From contig NZ_JAABLQ010000001.1 of the NCBI RefSeq assembly GCF_009915765.1, positions 1,178,001-1,242,000 on the forward strand: DNA of 64,000 nucleotides. Direction: 5' to 3'. Of the stretch, positions 1 to 10,808 are shown piece by piece; position 1 is the first letter of the stretch; each line of letters opens with the position of its first letter. This DNA is from Pannonibacter sp. XCT-53 (GTDB lineage: Bacteria > Pseudomonadota > Alphaproteobacteria > Rhizobiales > Stappiaceae). The notes below the pieces were generated by a model. The model did no database searches and was not told the DNA's origin. It saw only the letters and a program-made list of their open reading frames with translations. The translations under genes were made by a program, and so were the position numbers.

Positions 1-1223
1 GGGCTGGCGAGGCGGAAATGCACCTCGCGCGCGCCGGCATCGCGGATCATCTGGACGATCTTCAAGGAGGTCGTGCCGCGCACCAGACTGTCGTCGATCA
101 GCACCACGCGCTTGCCCTCGATCTGGGCGCGGTTGGCCGAGTGCTTGAGCTTGACGCCGAGGGTGCGGATCGACTGGGTCGGCTCGATGAAGGTGCGGCC
201 GACATAGTGGTTGCGGATGATGCCGAGCTCGAAGGGCACGCCCGACTGCTGGCTGTAGCCGATGGCGGCGGGAACGCCGCTGTCGGGCACCGGAACCACC
301 ACATCCGCATCGACATGGCTTTCCATGGCGAGCTGGGCGCCCATCTGGCGGCGCACGTCATAGACCGAGCGGCCGCCCACGACCGAATCCGGCCGGGCGA
401 AGTAGACATACTCGAAGATGCAGGGGCGGGCCTTGCGGCGGCCGAAGGGGAAGTAGCTCTCGATGCCACCCGAGGTGCAGACGATGACCTCGCCATTCTC
501 GATCTCGCGGATGAACTTGGCCCCGATGATGTCGAGGGCGCAGGTCTCGGAGGCGAGGATCGGGGCGCCGTTCAGGTCGCCGAGGACCAGCGGGCGGATG
601 CCGAGCGGATCGCGGGCGCCGATCAGCTTCTTGCGCGTGAGGGCGACCAGCGAGTAGGCGCCTTCCATCTGCTGGATCGCCTCGATGAAGCGGTCGACGA
701 TCTTGGGCTGGCGGCTGCGGGCCACGAGCTGCAGCACCACCTCGGAATCGGACGTGGACTGGCAGATGGCCCCGTCCCGGATGAGCTGGCGCCGCAACGT
801 CAGGCCATTGGTGAAGTTGCCGTTGTGGCAGATGGCGAAGCCGCCGCCGTCGAGCTCGGCAAACAGCGGCTGGACGTTGCGCAGGGCCGGTTCACCGGTG
901 GTCGAGTAGCGCACATGGCCGACGGCGGCGGAGCCGGCGAGGCGGCTGATCGTCTCGGCGCTGGAGAAATGGTCGCCAACGAGACCCAGATGACGCTCGG
1001 AGCGGAACTGGTCGTTGTCGTCGTAGGTCACGATCCCGGCGGCTTCCTGGCCACGGTGCTGCAGGGCGTGGAGCCCGAGCGCGGTCAGGGCTGCGGCATC
1101 CTCGTGCCCCAGAACGCCGAACACGCCGCACTCTTCGCGCAGCGTGTCGCCGTACAGGTCGTCGTCAGGCAGCCCGGTCGCGGGGTGCGCGGACTGCAGC
1201 GGATGATGGGTCGTTCCGGTCAT
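1..1223 (-). CDS. purF: Amidophosphoribosyltransferase PurF (C-terminus beyond window)
   Basis: PurF makes phosphoribosylamine from PRPP and glutamine, the first committed step of purine synthesis. The frame starts at ATG 1223-1221 and is open to base 1, giving about 407 residues of an expected 480-500, so the C-terminal end lies outside. A short propeptide precedes the catalytic Cys32 in EECGVFGVLG; cleavage before this Cys is known for the family. Further on are the glutaminase signature HVRYSTTG and the PRPP-binding loop VVLIDDSLVRGTT. It is the last gene of the minus-strand run dnaB-alr-radA-cvpA-purF, and cvpA-purF linkage is widely conserved. Confidence 0.96.
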   Translation of the reverse strand, partial: MTGTTHHPLQSAHPATGLPDDDLYGDTLREECGVFGVLGHEDAAALTALGLHALQHRGQEAAGIVTYDDNDQFRSERHLGLVGDHFSSAETISRLAGSAAVGHVRYSTTGEPALRNVQPLFAELDGGGFAICHNGNFTNGLTLRRQLIRDGAICQSTSDSEVVLQLVARSRQPKIVDRFIEAIQQMEGAYSLVALTRKKLIGARDPLGIRPLVLGDLNGAPILASETCALDIIGAKFIREIENGEVIVCTSGGIESYFPFGRRKARPCIFEYVYFARPDSVVGGRSVYDVRRQMGAQLAMESHVDADVVVPVPDSGVPAAIGYSQQSGVPFELGIIRNHYVGRTFIEPTQSIRTLGVKLKHSANRAQIEGKRVVLIDDSLVRGTTSLKIVQMIRDAGAREVHFRLAS

Positions 1224-1272
1224 GGCGATGTCCTCGCTCTTCACGGGCCGGACGGGACCGGCCCAGCCTGGC

Positions 1273-1953
1273 TCAGTTTCCGGTGCCACCGGTGGTCAGT
1301 TGCTCGATGCCCCGGCGCTCGGCCGGCGAGTAGCCCGTGTTCTCGTCCGGTGCCGGCGTCGTTCCCGGCGCCGTTCCCGGTGCTGTTCCCTGCGTCTGGC
1401 CGGCCCCCGCGCCCGAGGTGGCGGCCGCCGGGGCCTGCCGGCTCGAGCGGATCCGGTCGAGGATCGCGGCCTCGGGATCTTCGGGCAGCGCCGCGATGAG
1501 CTGGTCGCCGACATGGACCAGCAGGTCACGCGACTTGGCCTGGGCCACCCAGTCCGGCTGGCGCTCTGCCGGCACGAACCAGTTGAAGAACAGCATGGCG
1601 ACGACGACCAGCAGCATGCCACGGGCCGCGCCAAAGACGAAGCCCAGCGTGCGGTCGAGCGCGCCGATCCGGCTGTCCAGCACGAAATCGGAAATGCGCA
1701 TCGTGATGTAGCTCACGATGATCAGGGTCAGCAGGAACACGCCGGCCACGGAGGCGCCAAGCGCCACGTACTCGTTGCTGATGTACTGGCGCGCAAAGGG
1801 CAGCACGTAGCCGTAGAGGAAATAGGCGCTGGCTGCGGCGGCAACCCAGGAGGCGATCGACAGCACCTCGCGCACGAAGCCGCGCACCATCGCCAGGACG
1901 GCGGACACCAGCATGATGACGAGAAGAATTCCGTCCAGAAGCGTGATCGGCAT
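1273..1953 (-). CDS. cvpA: CvpA family inner-membrane protein
   Basis: The protein is about 226 residues. Its first 120 residues hold four hydrophobic segments, beginning with ITLLDGILLVIMLVSAVLA and the family hallmark RGFVREVLS. A Pro/Ala/Gly-rich, poorly structured tail follows. CvpA proteins are inner-membrane proteins linked to colicin V production and envelope stress in enterobacteria; the exact biochemical role is unknown. I chose ATG 1953 because a GAGGA Shine-Dalgarno lies about 10 nt upstream and the family normally begins right at the first helix. An in-frame ATG at 1971 is the alternative. It lies 49 nt upstream of purF, its usual partner. Confidence 0.88.
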   Translation of the reverse strand: MPITLLDGILLVIMLVSAVLAMVRGFVREVLSIASWVAAAASAYFLYGYVLPFARQYISNEYVALGASVAGVFLLTLIIVSYITMRISDFVLDSRIGALDRTLGFVFGAARGMLLVVVAMLFFNWFVPAERQPDWVAQAKSRDLLVHVGDQLIAALPEDPEAAILDRIRSSRQAPAAATSGAGAGQTQGTAPGTAPGTTPAPDENTGYSPAERRGIEQLTTGGTGN

Positions 1954-2061
1954 TGCTCGGTCTGTCCTCATGTCCCGCGCGGCGCACCGGACATAAGCCG
2001 GATGGCCCTTGCGCGCAAGGGTCGGGTCAACTTCCGTTCCGGCTAAGCGTTGTTCCGCGTC

Positions 2062-3501
<1,440 letters not shown>

Positions 3502-3503
3502 GG

Positions 3504-4688
3504 TCAGAGATCCTCGCCGAGCGGCCCGTAGACGCGCCTGTGGCGGCGCCCGAGCCCGGTCAGCAGTTCGTAGTCAATGGTTTCGGCGGCGGCGGCGACC
3601 GCCGTGATGTCGGCATTCGGCCCGAGCAGCTCGACCCGGGCACCACGCCTTGCAAGGTCTGCCGGAACATCGGTCACGTCGACCGCCATCAGATCCATGG
3701 AAATCCGGCCGAACAGGGGCACCCGGTGACCGGCAAGCCAGGCGGTCGCGCCCGGGCGGTCGTCGGAGCCGCCGGCGCGGCGGTGATAGCCGTCGCCATA
3801 GCCGGTCGACAGGATCGCCAGACGCGTGGGACGGGTCGTGACCTGGGCCTGGCCGTAGCCGACCGGCGTGCCGGCTGCAACCGTGCGCAGCTGCAGGATG
3901 TGCGCCTCGAGCCGCAGCACGGGGGCGAGGCGCAGCGGATCGCCCTCGTGGATCTCGCCGCCGTAGAGCGCGATGCCCGGGCGGACCAGATCGAAGTGGA
4001 AATCGGGCCCGAGATAGACGCCGGCCGAATTGGCAAGCGAGCGCGGCAGACCGGGAAACCGCGCCGACAGCGCCTCGAACCGGGCAAGCTGCGTGCGGTT
4101 GAAGGGCGAGACGGGACTGGAGCCGCACGCCAGATGGCTCATCACCAGACTGATGCGGAAGGCGCGCGTCAGGACACTGTCTGCGGCGATCCGGGCCGCA
4201 TCCTCCTCGGGAAGGCCGAGGCGGTTCATGCCGGTGTCCAGATGCAGGGCCGCCTCGAGCGGCACCTTGCGGCTGCGGCAGAAGAGGGCCCAGTCCTCGA
4301 CCTCGGGCAGGGAGCCGAGCACCGGCCTGAGCCGCGCCTCCGCATAGAGCGGGGCGGCGCCCGGCAGCAGCCCGTTGAGCACGTAGATCACCGCCGAGGG
4401 CGCCTCGCGCCGGGCGGCGAGCCCTTCCTGGGGCAGGGCGACGAAGAAGGTGGAACAGCCGGCGGCAGACAGGGCGCGCACGACCGGGCCGATGCCGCAG
4501 CCATAGGCGTCGGACTTGATCGTGGCCGCCACCGCGGTCGCAGGACCGACGACCCCGGTGATCGCCTGCCAGTTGCGCGCGATTGCGGCCGGGTCGATCG
4601 TCAGCACGCTGCCATGGCCCGCGTCATCGACCGTCACCCGGGCTCTGCGGGCGGCTGGCGGCGGGGGAACGGTCTGGGGATCGGTCAT
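3504..4688 (-). CDS. alr: Alanine racemase
   Basis: Alr is a PLP enzyme that interconverts L- and D-alanine, supplying D-Ala for peptidoglycan. The PLP-binding lysine is in AATIKSDAYGCG. A Tyr-containing STGYGDGYHR motif and the C-terminal GRISMDLMAVDVT stretch are also family features. The frame can be extended to a TTG at 4709, but ATG 4688 is preferred and gives 394 residues. The first 25 or so residues are a Pro/Ala-rich extension before the barrel. It lies between dnaB and radA, a common alphaproteobacterial order. Confidence 0.94.
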   Translation of the reverse strand: MTDPQTVPPPPAARRARVTVDDAGHGSVLTIDPAAIARNWQAITGVVGPATAVAATIKSDAYGCGIGPVVRALSAAGCSTFFVALPQEGLAARREAPSAVIYVLNGLLPGAAPLYAEARLRPVLGSLPEVEDWALFCRSRKVPLEAALHLDTGMNRLGLPEEDAARIAADSVLTRAFRISLVMSHLACGSSPVSPFNRTQLARFEALSARFPGLPRSLANSAGVYLGPDFHFDLVRPGIALYGGEIHEGDPLRLAPVLRLEAHILQLRTVAAGTPVGYGQAQVTTRPTRLAILSTGYGDGYHRRAGGSDDRPGATAWLAGHRVPLFGRISMDLMAVDVTDVPADLARRGARVELLGPNADITAVAAAAETIDYELLTGLGRRHRRVYGPLGEDL

Positions 4689-4774
4689 GCAGGCAGTCTC
4701 ATCCGGCAACGGGGCGGCAGGCGGGCGAATCGCGGCCCCTGCCGGATGACGCCATCATAAGGGGTCGGGCGGCG

Positions 4775-6259
4775 TTACTCGAGCCGCTCGGGCAGATACT
4801 GGTCTTCGGCCAGATCCGAGAAGCGCGTGAACTCGCCCTGGAAGTGGAGCTGCGCGGTGCCGGTGGGGCCATGACGCTGCTTGGCGATGATGACTTCGGC
4901 CTTGCCCTTCACCCGCTCGAACTTGTCGCGCCAGGCTTCATACTCGGGCGTGCCTTCCTCGGGCTGGGTCTTGGAGAGGTAGTACTCCTCGCGGAACACG
5001 AACAGCACCACGTCGGCGTCCTGTTCGATCGAGCCCGATTCGCGCAGGTCCGACAGCTGCGGCCGCTTGTCATCGCGCGATTCCACCTGACGCGACAGCT
5101 GCGACAGGGCGATGATCGGCACGTTCAGCTCCTTGGCGAGCGCCTTCAGGCCCGTGGTGATCTCGGTGATTTCCTGCACGCGGTTGGCCCCGTTCTTCTG
5201 GGAGCCGGACAGGAGCTGGATATAGTCGACAATGAGCAGGTCGAGGCCGCGCTGGCGCTTGAGACGGCGGGCGCGGGCGACAAGCGAGGCGATGGAGATG
5301 CCGCCGGTCTGGTCGACATAGAGCGGCACCGTCTGCATGATCTGGGCGCAGGCGGCCAGCTTCTCGAACTCGGCCTCGGTGATGTCGCCGCGCCGGATCT
5401 TCGAGGAGGAGATCTCGGCCTGTTCGGAAATGATACGGGTGGCGAGCTGTTCGGCCGACATTTCCAGCGAGAAGAAGCCGACGACGCCGCCGTTGACCGT
5501 CTTCATCGTGCCGTCGGGCTGCTCCTCGGACATGTAGGCCTGGGCCACGTTGAAGGCGATGTTGGTGGCGAGCGACGTCTTGCCCATGGCGGGACGGCCG
5601 GCCAGCACGATCAGGTCCGAATGCTGCAGGCCGCCCATGAGGCGGTCAAGATCGGTGAGGCCCGAGGAGATGCCCGACAGCGCGCCTTCGCGGTTGTAGG
5701 CGGCATGGGCCATCTGGATGGTTTCGGTCAGGGCGTCGCCGAAGGAGACGAACCCGCCTTCGCTGCGGCCCTTTTCGGCCAGTTCAAACAGCCGCCGCTC
5801 GGCATCGTCGATCTGCTGGTTCGGCGGCATGTCGATCGGCGCGTCGAAGGCGATGTTGACCATGTCCTCGCCGATGCGGATCAGGTTCCGCCGGACGGCG
5901 AGGTCATAGATCGTGCGGCCGTAGTCCTCGGCGTTGATGATGGAGGCGGCGTCGGCGGCCAGGCGCAGCAGGTACTGGGTGGCGCTGAGATCGGCGATCC
6001 TGGTGTCGGCCGGGTAGAAGGTCTTCAGCGTGATCGGGGAGGCGGTCTTGCCGGCGCGGATCAGCTGGCCGATCTTCTCGTAGATGTCCTTGTGCGGGGG
6101 CAGGAAGAAATGATGCGCCTCGAGAAAGTCCGAGACCCGGTAATAGGTCTCGTTGTTGACGAGAATGGCGCCCAGAAGCTGGCGTTCGGCCTCCGCATTG
6201 TGCGGTGCGACGCGCACGCTGTCCGACACGGTCTCGACCTTCTGAATGCTGCCTTTCAT
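4775..6259 (-). CDS. dnaB: Replicative DNA helicase DnaB
   Basis: DnaB is the hexameric 5'-3' helicase of the replication fork. The 494-residue protein has the N-terminal DnaB domain (about residues 20-125), a linker, and the RecA-like helicase core with Walker A GRPAMGKTS at 221-229. Later motifs include LIVDYIQLLSG (Walker B region) and LSQLSRQVESR. No intein interrupts the P-loop, although dnaB is a frequent intein site. The upstream 240 bases hold a possible CtrA-like motif at 6323-6337 and the terminator of rplI. Confidence 0.97.
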   Translation of the reverse strand: MKGSIQKVETVSDSVRVAPHNAEAERQLLGAILVNNETYYRVSDFLEAHHFFLPPHKDIYEKIGQLIRAGKTASPITLKTFYPADTRIADLSATQYLLRLAADAASIINAEDYGRTIYDLAVRRNLIRIGEDMVNIAFDAPIDMPPNQQIDDAERRLFELAEKGRSEGGFVSFGDALTETIQMAHAAYNREGALSGISSGLTDLDRLMGGLQHSDLIVLAGRPAMGKTSLATNIAFNVAQAYMSEEQPDGTMKTVNGGVVGFFSLEMSAEQLATRIISEQAEISSSKIRRGDITEAEFEKLAACAQIMQTVPLYVDQTGGISIASLVARARRLKRQRGLDLLIVDYIQLLSGSQKNGANRVQEITEITTGLKALAKELNVPIIALSQLSRQVESRDDKRPQLSDLRESGSIEQDADVVLFVFREEYYLSKTQPEEGTPEYEAWRDKFERVKGKAEVIIAKQRHGPTGTAQLHFQGEFTRFSDLAEDQYLPERLE

Positions 6260-6322
6260 GGGATCCCCCGGATAACGCCCCCCTTCGTTTACCGGCGTTG
6301 GAGCGGCAGGAAAAGCGAGGAG

Positions 6323-6337
6323 TTAGCAGCGCGTTAA
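6323..6337 (-). promoter_or_regulatory. CtrA-like half-site pair upstream of dnaB
   Basis: The sequence reads TTAG, seven bases, TTAA, one mismatch from the TTAA-N7-TTAA box bound by the cell-cycle regulator CtrA in alphaproteobacteria. It lies about 64-78 nt before the dnaB start. This is motif resemblance only. Confidence 0.25.
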
Positions 6338-6447
6338 TAACGAGTGTGACGTGAAAATCAGCGGGGACAAACCCGAAAGTTTGCCTTGACGCGCCAGCAT
6401 CGGGCGCTCTCGGGCCGGGGCAGCCCCTGCCAAGCCGGCAAATGCAA

Positions 6448-6471
6448 ACGGCGCCCCGCGAGGGGCGCCGT
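6448..6471 (-). terminator. Terminator hairpin after rplI
   Basis: A perfect 10-bp stem, ACGGCGCCCC with GGGGCGCCGT, is closed by the loop GCGA. It sits about 30 nt downstream of the rplI stop. On the minus strand it is followed by a short T-containing stretch (TTGCATTTG) rather than a clean T run, so termination strength is uncertain. Confidence 0.7.
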
Positions 6472-6499
6472 CGGTATCCACCACGAAGGGGAGGCTGGA

Positions 6500-7063
6500 T
6501 CAGGCGTCGTCGCCTTCGCCCTCGTCCTCGCCGTCCTCGGCTTCTTCTTCCTCGAACTCGAACACGTCCTGCTCGCGGGCGGTCAGGTCCTCGCCGGCAG
6601 CCTGGCGCTCGGCTTCGTCAGCGGAGCGGGCGACGTTGATCGAGACGGAGACCTCGACTTCCGGGTGCAGCGCGATGGCAACGCTGTGCAGGCCGATGGT
6701 CTTGATCGGGGTTGCCAGATGCACCTGGCCGCGGCCGATGGTGAAGCCGCCGGCGGTCGCCACTTCGGCGATGTCGCGCGGGGAGACGGAGCCGTAGAGC
6801 TGGCCGGTCTCGGAGGCGGAACGGATGACCACGAAGGTCTGGCCGTTCAGCTTGCCGGCAACGGCCTCGGCGTCCTTGCGGCGCTCCAGGTTGCGGGCTT
6901 CGAGCTGGGCGCGCTCGGCTTCAAACTTGGCAAGGTTTGCCTTGTTGGCGCGCAGCGCCTTGCCCTGCGGCAGCAGGAAATTGCGGGCGTAACCGTCGCG
7001 GACGCGAACCTTGTCGCCCATCTGGCCAAGCTTGGCCACGCGCTCGAGCAGAATGACTTCCAT
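6500..7063 (-). CDS. rplI: 50S ribosomal protein L9
   Basis: L9 is a two-domain protein of the large subunit near the L1 stalk. The 187-residue product starts with the hallmark [19 protein letters not shown] and contains [16 protein letters not shown] long central helix and the C-terminal domain follow. The last 40 residues are an acidic Glu/Asp tail that makes it longer than the roughly 150-residue E. coli protein; such tails are common in Hyphomicrobiales. A possible terminator or attenuator hairpin at 7219-7251 separates it from rpsR. Confidence 0.97.
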   Translation of the reverse strand: MEVILLERVAKLGQMGDKVRVRDGYARNFLLPQGKALRANKANLAKFEAERAQLEARNLERRKDAEAVAGKLNGQTFVVIRSASETGQLYGSVSPRDIAEVATAGGFTIGRGQVHLATPIKTIGLHSVAIALHPEVEVSVSINVARSADEAERQAAGEDLTAREQDVFEFEEEEAEDGEDEGEGDDA

Positions 7064-7218
7064 GTGACTTCTCCAGTCGGTCTGTCCCGTCCGGGGCAGG
7101 GATGCCTGCCCGTGCCAGACGGTTAGAGGCCGATCACGAACCCGTCGGCCCCAATCCGGGATTGCCGGCTCTGATGCGCCGCCTGCCCCTCAAGGCGGCG
7201 GCGCCCGGAAAACCGACA

Positions 7219-7251
7219 GGGCCGCGGCCGGATCGAGATCCGCCGCGGCCC
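7219..7251 (-). terminator. Hairpin between rpsR and rplI (terminator or attenuator)
   Basis: A long GC-rich stem, GGGCCGCGGC-GGATC pairing with GATCC-CGCGGCCC, begins about 20 nt after the rpsR stop. On the minus strand it is followed within six bases by TTTT. It may reduce read-through into rplI, which starts about 150 nt further on. Confidence 0.5.
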
Positions 7252-7271
7252 GGATTCGGGAAGCCCCGAAC

Positions 7272-7520
7272 TTACTTGATGACGAAGGGCAGCAGGGCCA
7301 GCAGGCGGGCGCGCTTGATGGCGCGGGCCAGCTCACGCTGCTTCTTCGCGGAGACCGCGGTGATGCGGCTCGGGACGATCTTGCCGCGCTCGGAGATGTA
7401 GCGCTGCAGCAGACGGATGTCCTTGTAGTCGATGACCGGGGCGCCGTTGCCGGAGAACGGGCAGGTCTTGCGACGACGGAAGAACGGACGACGGGCGGGG
7501 ATCTGAGCGATTTCGGACAT
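7272..7520 (-). CDS. rpsR: 30S ribosomal protein S18
   Basis: S18 binds the platform of the small subunit next to S6. The 82-residue protein begins [20 protein letters not shown] and carries the S18 core [19 protein letters not shown] and the basic [11 protein letters not shown] helix. A TTG six bases further upstream is in frame, directly after the rpsF stop, but ATG 7520 matches the family start. It follows rpsF by 6 nt. Confidence 0.97.
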   Translation of the reverse strand: MSEIAQIPARRPFFRRRKTCPFSGNGAPVIDYKDIRLLQRYISERGKIVPSRITAVSAKKQRELARAIKRARLLALLPFVIK

Positions 7521-7526
7521 TCTCAA

Positions 7527-7958
7527 TTACTCCGCATCTGCACGACGGGGACCACGGGCCGGACGGTCGGACCGTTCCGGGCGGTCGCTGCGCTCGCCGC
7601 CGAAGCGGTCGTCGCGGCGGCGACGGTCATCGCGGTCACGCTTCTGCATCATGGCAGACTGCTCTTCATCGTGAGCCTCGACCTTGAGGGTCATGAAGCG
7701 CAGGATGTCTTCGTTGATGCCCATCTGACGTTCCATCTCGGCGACCGCGGCGTGCGGGGCGTCGATGTTCATCATCGTGTAGTGAGCCTTGCGGTTCTTC
7801 TTCACGCGGTAGGCGAGGGAGCGCAGGCCCCAGTTCTCGATCTTGCCGACCTTGCCACCGTTGGCTTCGATCAGGCCCTTGTACTGCTCGACGAGCTGCT
7901 CGACCTGCTGGGTCGACACGTCCTGGCGGGCCAGGAACACGTGTTCATAAAGCGGCAT
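7527..7958 (-). CDS. rpsF: 30S ribosomal protein S6
   Basis: S6 pairs with S18 on the 30S platform. The 143-residue protein starts [15 protein letters not shown] and has the S6 core with [17 protein letters not shown]. After residue 105 comes a low-complexity Arg/Asp-rich tail (repeated RDDRR and SDRPER words), typical of alphaproteobacterial S6. An AAAGG Shine-Dalgarno lies just upstream. It is the first gene of rpsF-rpsR-rplI. Confidence 0.97.
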   Translation of the reverse strand: MPLYEHVFLARQDVSTQQVEQLVEQYKGLIEANGGKVGKIENWGLRSLAYRVKKNRKAHYTMMNIDAPHAAVAEMERQMGINEDILRFMTLKVEAHDEEQSAMMQKRDRDDRRRRDDRFGGERSDRPERSDRPARGPRRADAE

Positions 7959-8482
7959 GTGTGCTTGCCTTTCTGTGTGTCAATCGGACGGGCCTGGCGC
8001 AAAGCCTCTACGTGCCTACGGAAAGGAACGTATTAGTCCTACGAGAGCGGAGACACGGGAAGTCGGATCCCTCACGATCCTGACATGCCTTCAGAGACAT
8101 GTCCCTCCGTTCAGCCACCAGCCAAGGTCCCGGACGAGGCCTGCTTCATACAGCAACCGGCACGGAATGCAAGGCGTAACCCGCGCCCGGCCCGCACCCG
8201 GCGTGAAAATCCGCGCTGCCCGGGCCCGCGCGCGCCGGGGGGCGGCCAGGTGCGAAAGGTCCCAAGACGGGGAAAACCCCCGCATTTCCCGACGTCGGGC
8301 CCGGACCAGTGCATGCCGGAGGCTTGACAGGGGCGCTCTCGTCAGACCATTAGCGGCGCAAGTGCGGGCGCTTGCTCCTTCAACACTGACGTGCCGGTCG
8401 GTGGTGCGGAGCCTCCAGGCAGCCCACAGGACAGACGGATCGTGGCCGGCAAGACCCCGGCCGCGGCAGCGGAGGCACAGGC
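7959..8482. other. 524-bp divergent control region between rpsF and fabD
   Basis: No credible gene is present. Short open frames here have no ribosome-binding site and no family resemblance. The region must hold the rpsF promoter (minus) and the fabD promoter (plus). A candidate fabD promoter is annotated at 8324-8352. Confidence 0.6.
8324..8352 (+). promoter_or_regulatory. Candidate fabD promoter
   Basis: A perfect -35 hexamer TTGACA at 8324-8329 is followed after 17 bases by CCATTA, a weak -10. It lies about 130 bases upstream of the fabD start. The -35 match is strong and the -10 is not, so this is tentative. Confidence 0.35.
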
Positions 8483-9430
8483 ATGAGCGTCGCGTTCATC
8501 TTCCCCGGACAGGGCAGCCAGGACATCGGCATGGGCAAGGAGCTGGCCGATGGCTTTGCCGAGGCGCGGGCGGTCTTTGCCGAAGTCGACGAGGCGCTCG
8601 GGCAGAAGCTCTCGGAGCTGATGTGGACCGGCAGCAAGGACGAGCTGACGCTGACGGCGAATGCCCAGCCGGCGCTGATGGCGGTGAGCCTTGCAGCGCT
8701 GCGGGTGATGGAAGCGCGCGGCATCGACCTGAAGGCATCCGCTGCCTATGTGGCCGGCCATTCGCTCGGTGAGTATTCCGCGCTTGCGGCTGCCGGCAGC
8801 CTGTCGATCGGTGACGCGGCGCGGCTCCTGCGGCTGCGCGGCACCTCGATGCAGGCGGCCGTGCCGGTCGGCGTCGGTGCCATGGCGGCGCTGCTCGGGC
8901 TCGACTTCGATGTTGCCCGGGAGGTTGCCGCCGAGGCGAGCGCGCCGGGCGAGGTCTGCGAGGCGGCCAACGACAACGCACCGGGCCAGGTCGTGGTTTC
9001 CGGCCACAAGGCTGCCGTGGAGCGCGCCGTCGAGATTGCCAAGGGCAAGGGCGGGCGCCGCGCGGTGCTTCTGCCGGTGTCCGCTCCCTTCCATTGCTCG
9101 CTGATGCAGCCGGCCGCCGATGCCATGGCCGAAGCGCTTGCCGGCGTGACGATCCAGGCGCCGAAGGTCCCGCTGGTCGCCAACGTGCTGGCGCGGCCGA
9201 TTTCCGACCCGGCCGAGATCCGCACGCGGCTGGTGCAGCAGGTGACCGGGACCGTGCGCTGGCGCGAGTCCGTCGAGTGGCTTGCCGGCGAGGGGGTCTC
9301 GACCTTTGTCGAGATCGGCGCGGGCAAGGTGCTTTCGGGCATGGTCAAGCGCATTGCCAAGGACGCGACCGGTCTTGCCGTCAACGTGCCGGGCGACGTC
9401 GATGCCGTGCTGGAGCAGCTGAAGGGCTGA
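8483..9430 (+). CDS. fabD: Malonyl-CoA:ACP transacylase
   Basis: FabD loads malonyl groups onto ACP for fatty-acid elongation. The 315-residue protein begins with the family start AFIFPGQGSQ. The nucleophile is Ser94 in GHSLGEYSA, with His204 in APFHCSLM as its partner. A GGAGG Shine-Dalgarno precedes the ATG. It is the first gene of fabD-fabG-acpP-fabF. Confidence 0.97.
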   Translation: MSVAFIFPGQGSQDIGMGKELADGFAEARAVFAEVDEALGQKLSELMWTGSKDELTLTANAQPALMAVSLAALRVMEARGIDLKASAAYVAGHSLGEYSALAAAGSLSIGDAARLLRLRGTSMQAAVPVGVGAMAALLGLDFDVAREVAAEASAPGEVCEAANDNAPGQVVVSGHKAAVERAVEIAKGKGGRRAVLLPVSAPFHCSLMQPAADAMAEALAGVTIQAPKVPLVANVLARPISDPAEIRTRLVQQVTGTVRWRESVEWLAGEGVSTFVEIGAGKVLSGMVKRIAKDATGLAVNVPGDVDAVLEQLKG

Positions 9431-9517
9431 GACCTGCCGACCGGGGGCCGGCGTGCTCCCGTCTCCACCAGGCCCGGACCGACTGCGGTCCGCGCTGCCA
9501 ACAGGAAGGAACAGTCA

Positions 9518-10255
9518 ATGTTCAATCTGAACGACAGGACCGCGCTGGTGACCGGCGCGACCGGCGGCATCGGCGAGGCGATTGCCCGCGCGCTGCACGC
9601 CCAGGGCGCGACGGTGACCCTTTCGGGTACCCGTGTGGAAAAGCTGGAGGCGCTGGCCGCCGATCTCGGCAGCCGGGTGCATGTGGCCGCCGCCAACCTG
9701 TCCGACCGGGCCGCCGTCGAGGGGCTGATCCCGGCCGCCGAGGCTGCCATGGGCCGCGTCGACATTCTCATCAACAATGCCGGCATCACCCGCGACAACA
9801 TCTTCATGCGCATGAAGGATGAGGAGTGGGACCAGGTGCTGGAAGTGAACCTGACCTCCGGGTTCCACCTCTGCCGCTCCGCCATCAAGGGCATGATGAA
9901 GCGCCGCCATGGCCGCATCATCGGCATCACCTCGGTGGTCGGCGTGACCGGCAACCCGGGGCAGGCCAACTATGCGGCCGCAAAGGCCGGCATGATCGGC
10001 ATGTACAAGTCGATCGCCCGCGAGATCGCAAGCCGCAACGTGACGGTGAACACCATCGCGCCGGGCTTCATCGAGACGGCGATGACGGATGTGCTGAACG
10101 ACAAGCAGAAGGAATCGATTCTCGGGTCCGTGCCGGCCGGCCGGCTCGGGACGGCTGCGGAGATTGCGGCTGCCGCCGTCTATCTGGCCAGTGACGAGGC
10201 TGCCTACATGACGGGACAGACCCTGCATGTGAATGGCGGCATGGCCATGATCTGA
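9518..10255 (+). CDS. fabG: 3-oxoacyl-ACP reductase FabG
   Basis: FabG is the NADPH-dependent ketoacyl-ACP reductase of fatty-acid synthesis. The 245-residue short-chain dehydrogenase has the cofactor motif TGATGGIGE at 12-20, NNAG at 86-89, and the catalytic Ser139, Tyr152 and Lys156 (YAAAK). A strong AGGAAGGA Shine-Dalgarno is present. It follows fabD by 87 nt and precedes acpP. Confidence 0.97.
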   Translation: MFNLNDRTALVTGATGGIGEAIARALHAQGATVTLSGTRVEKLEALAADLGSRVHVAAANLSDRAAVEGLIPAAEAAMGRVDILINNAGITRDNIFMRMKDEEWDQVLEVNLTSGFHLCRSAIKGMMKRRHGRIIGITSVVGVTGNPGQANYAAAKAGMIGMYKSIAREIASRNVTVNTIAPGFIETAMTDVLNDKQKESILGSVPAGRLGTAAEIAAAAVYLASDEAAYMTGQTLHVNGGMAMI

Positions 10256-10507
10256 CGAGAGAAATTGCCGGTGGACCAACCGGTTCCCCGGCGTGTCGAG
10301 CTCCGGCTCGGCGGCTGGTAAACCCTGATAAAGTGTGTTACCTAGCCGCCGATTATTCTGGACGGACTGTGCAGAAGGCTGGCGTCCCGCCGGCTTCCTG
10401 GCTTTTGTGCAGATAACTCCCGTCGCAAGGTCTTGTGGTTTTCTGAGATTTGCCCAAGATGCCCTTGCGCGGGTGACCGGTTCGTAAAAACCACCGAGGT
10501 AAGTAAA

Positions 10508-10744
10508 ATGAGCGATATCGCGGAACGTGTGAAGAAGATCGTTGTCGAGCACCTGGGCGTCGACTCCGAGAAGGTTGTGCTGGGTGCGAGCTTCATCGAC
10601 GACCTCGGCGCAGACAGCCTTGACACCGTTGAGCTGGTCATGGCCTTTGAAGAAGAATTCGGCGTCGAGATCCCGGACGATGCAGCCGAGACCATCCTGA
10701 CCGTCGGTGACGCTGTCAGCTTCCTGGAAAAGAACGCCGGTTAA
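10508..10744 (+). CDS. acpP: Acyl carrier protein
   Basis: ACP carries growing acyl chains on a phosphopantetheine arm. The 78-residue acidic protein has the attachment site Ser37 in [10 protein letters not shown]. An in-frame extension to 10433 exists but does not fit the family; ATG 10508 has GAGGTAAGTAAA just upstream. The 252-bp gap after fabG suggests a separate acpP promoter, which would fit ACP's usual high expression, though I could not pick one out clearly. Confidence 0.98.
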   Translation: MSDIAERVKKIVVEHLGVDSEKVVLGASFIDDLGADSLDTVELVMAFEEEFGVEIPDDAAETILTVGDAVSFLEKNAG

Positions 10745-10808
10745 TCCGGTTTCCCCCTGACCTGACGGGCGCAGCGTGCGCGCTGCCGCCCGAACTACGT
10801 GCGGGCTA

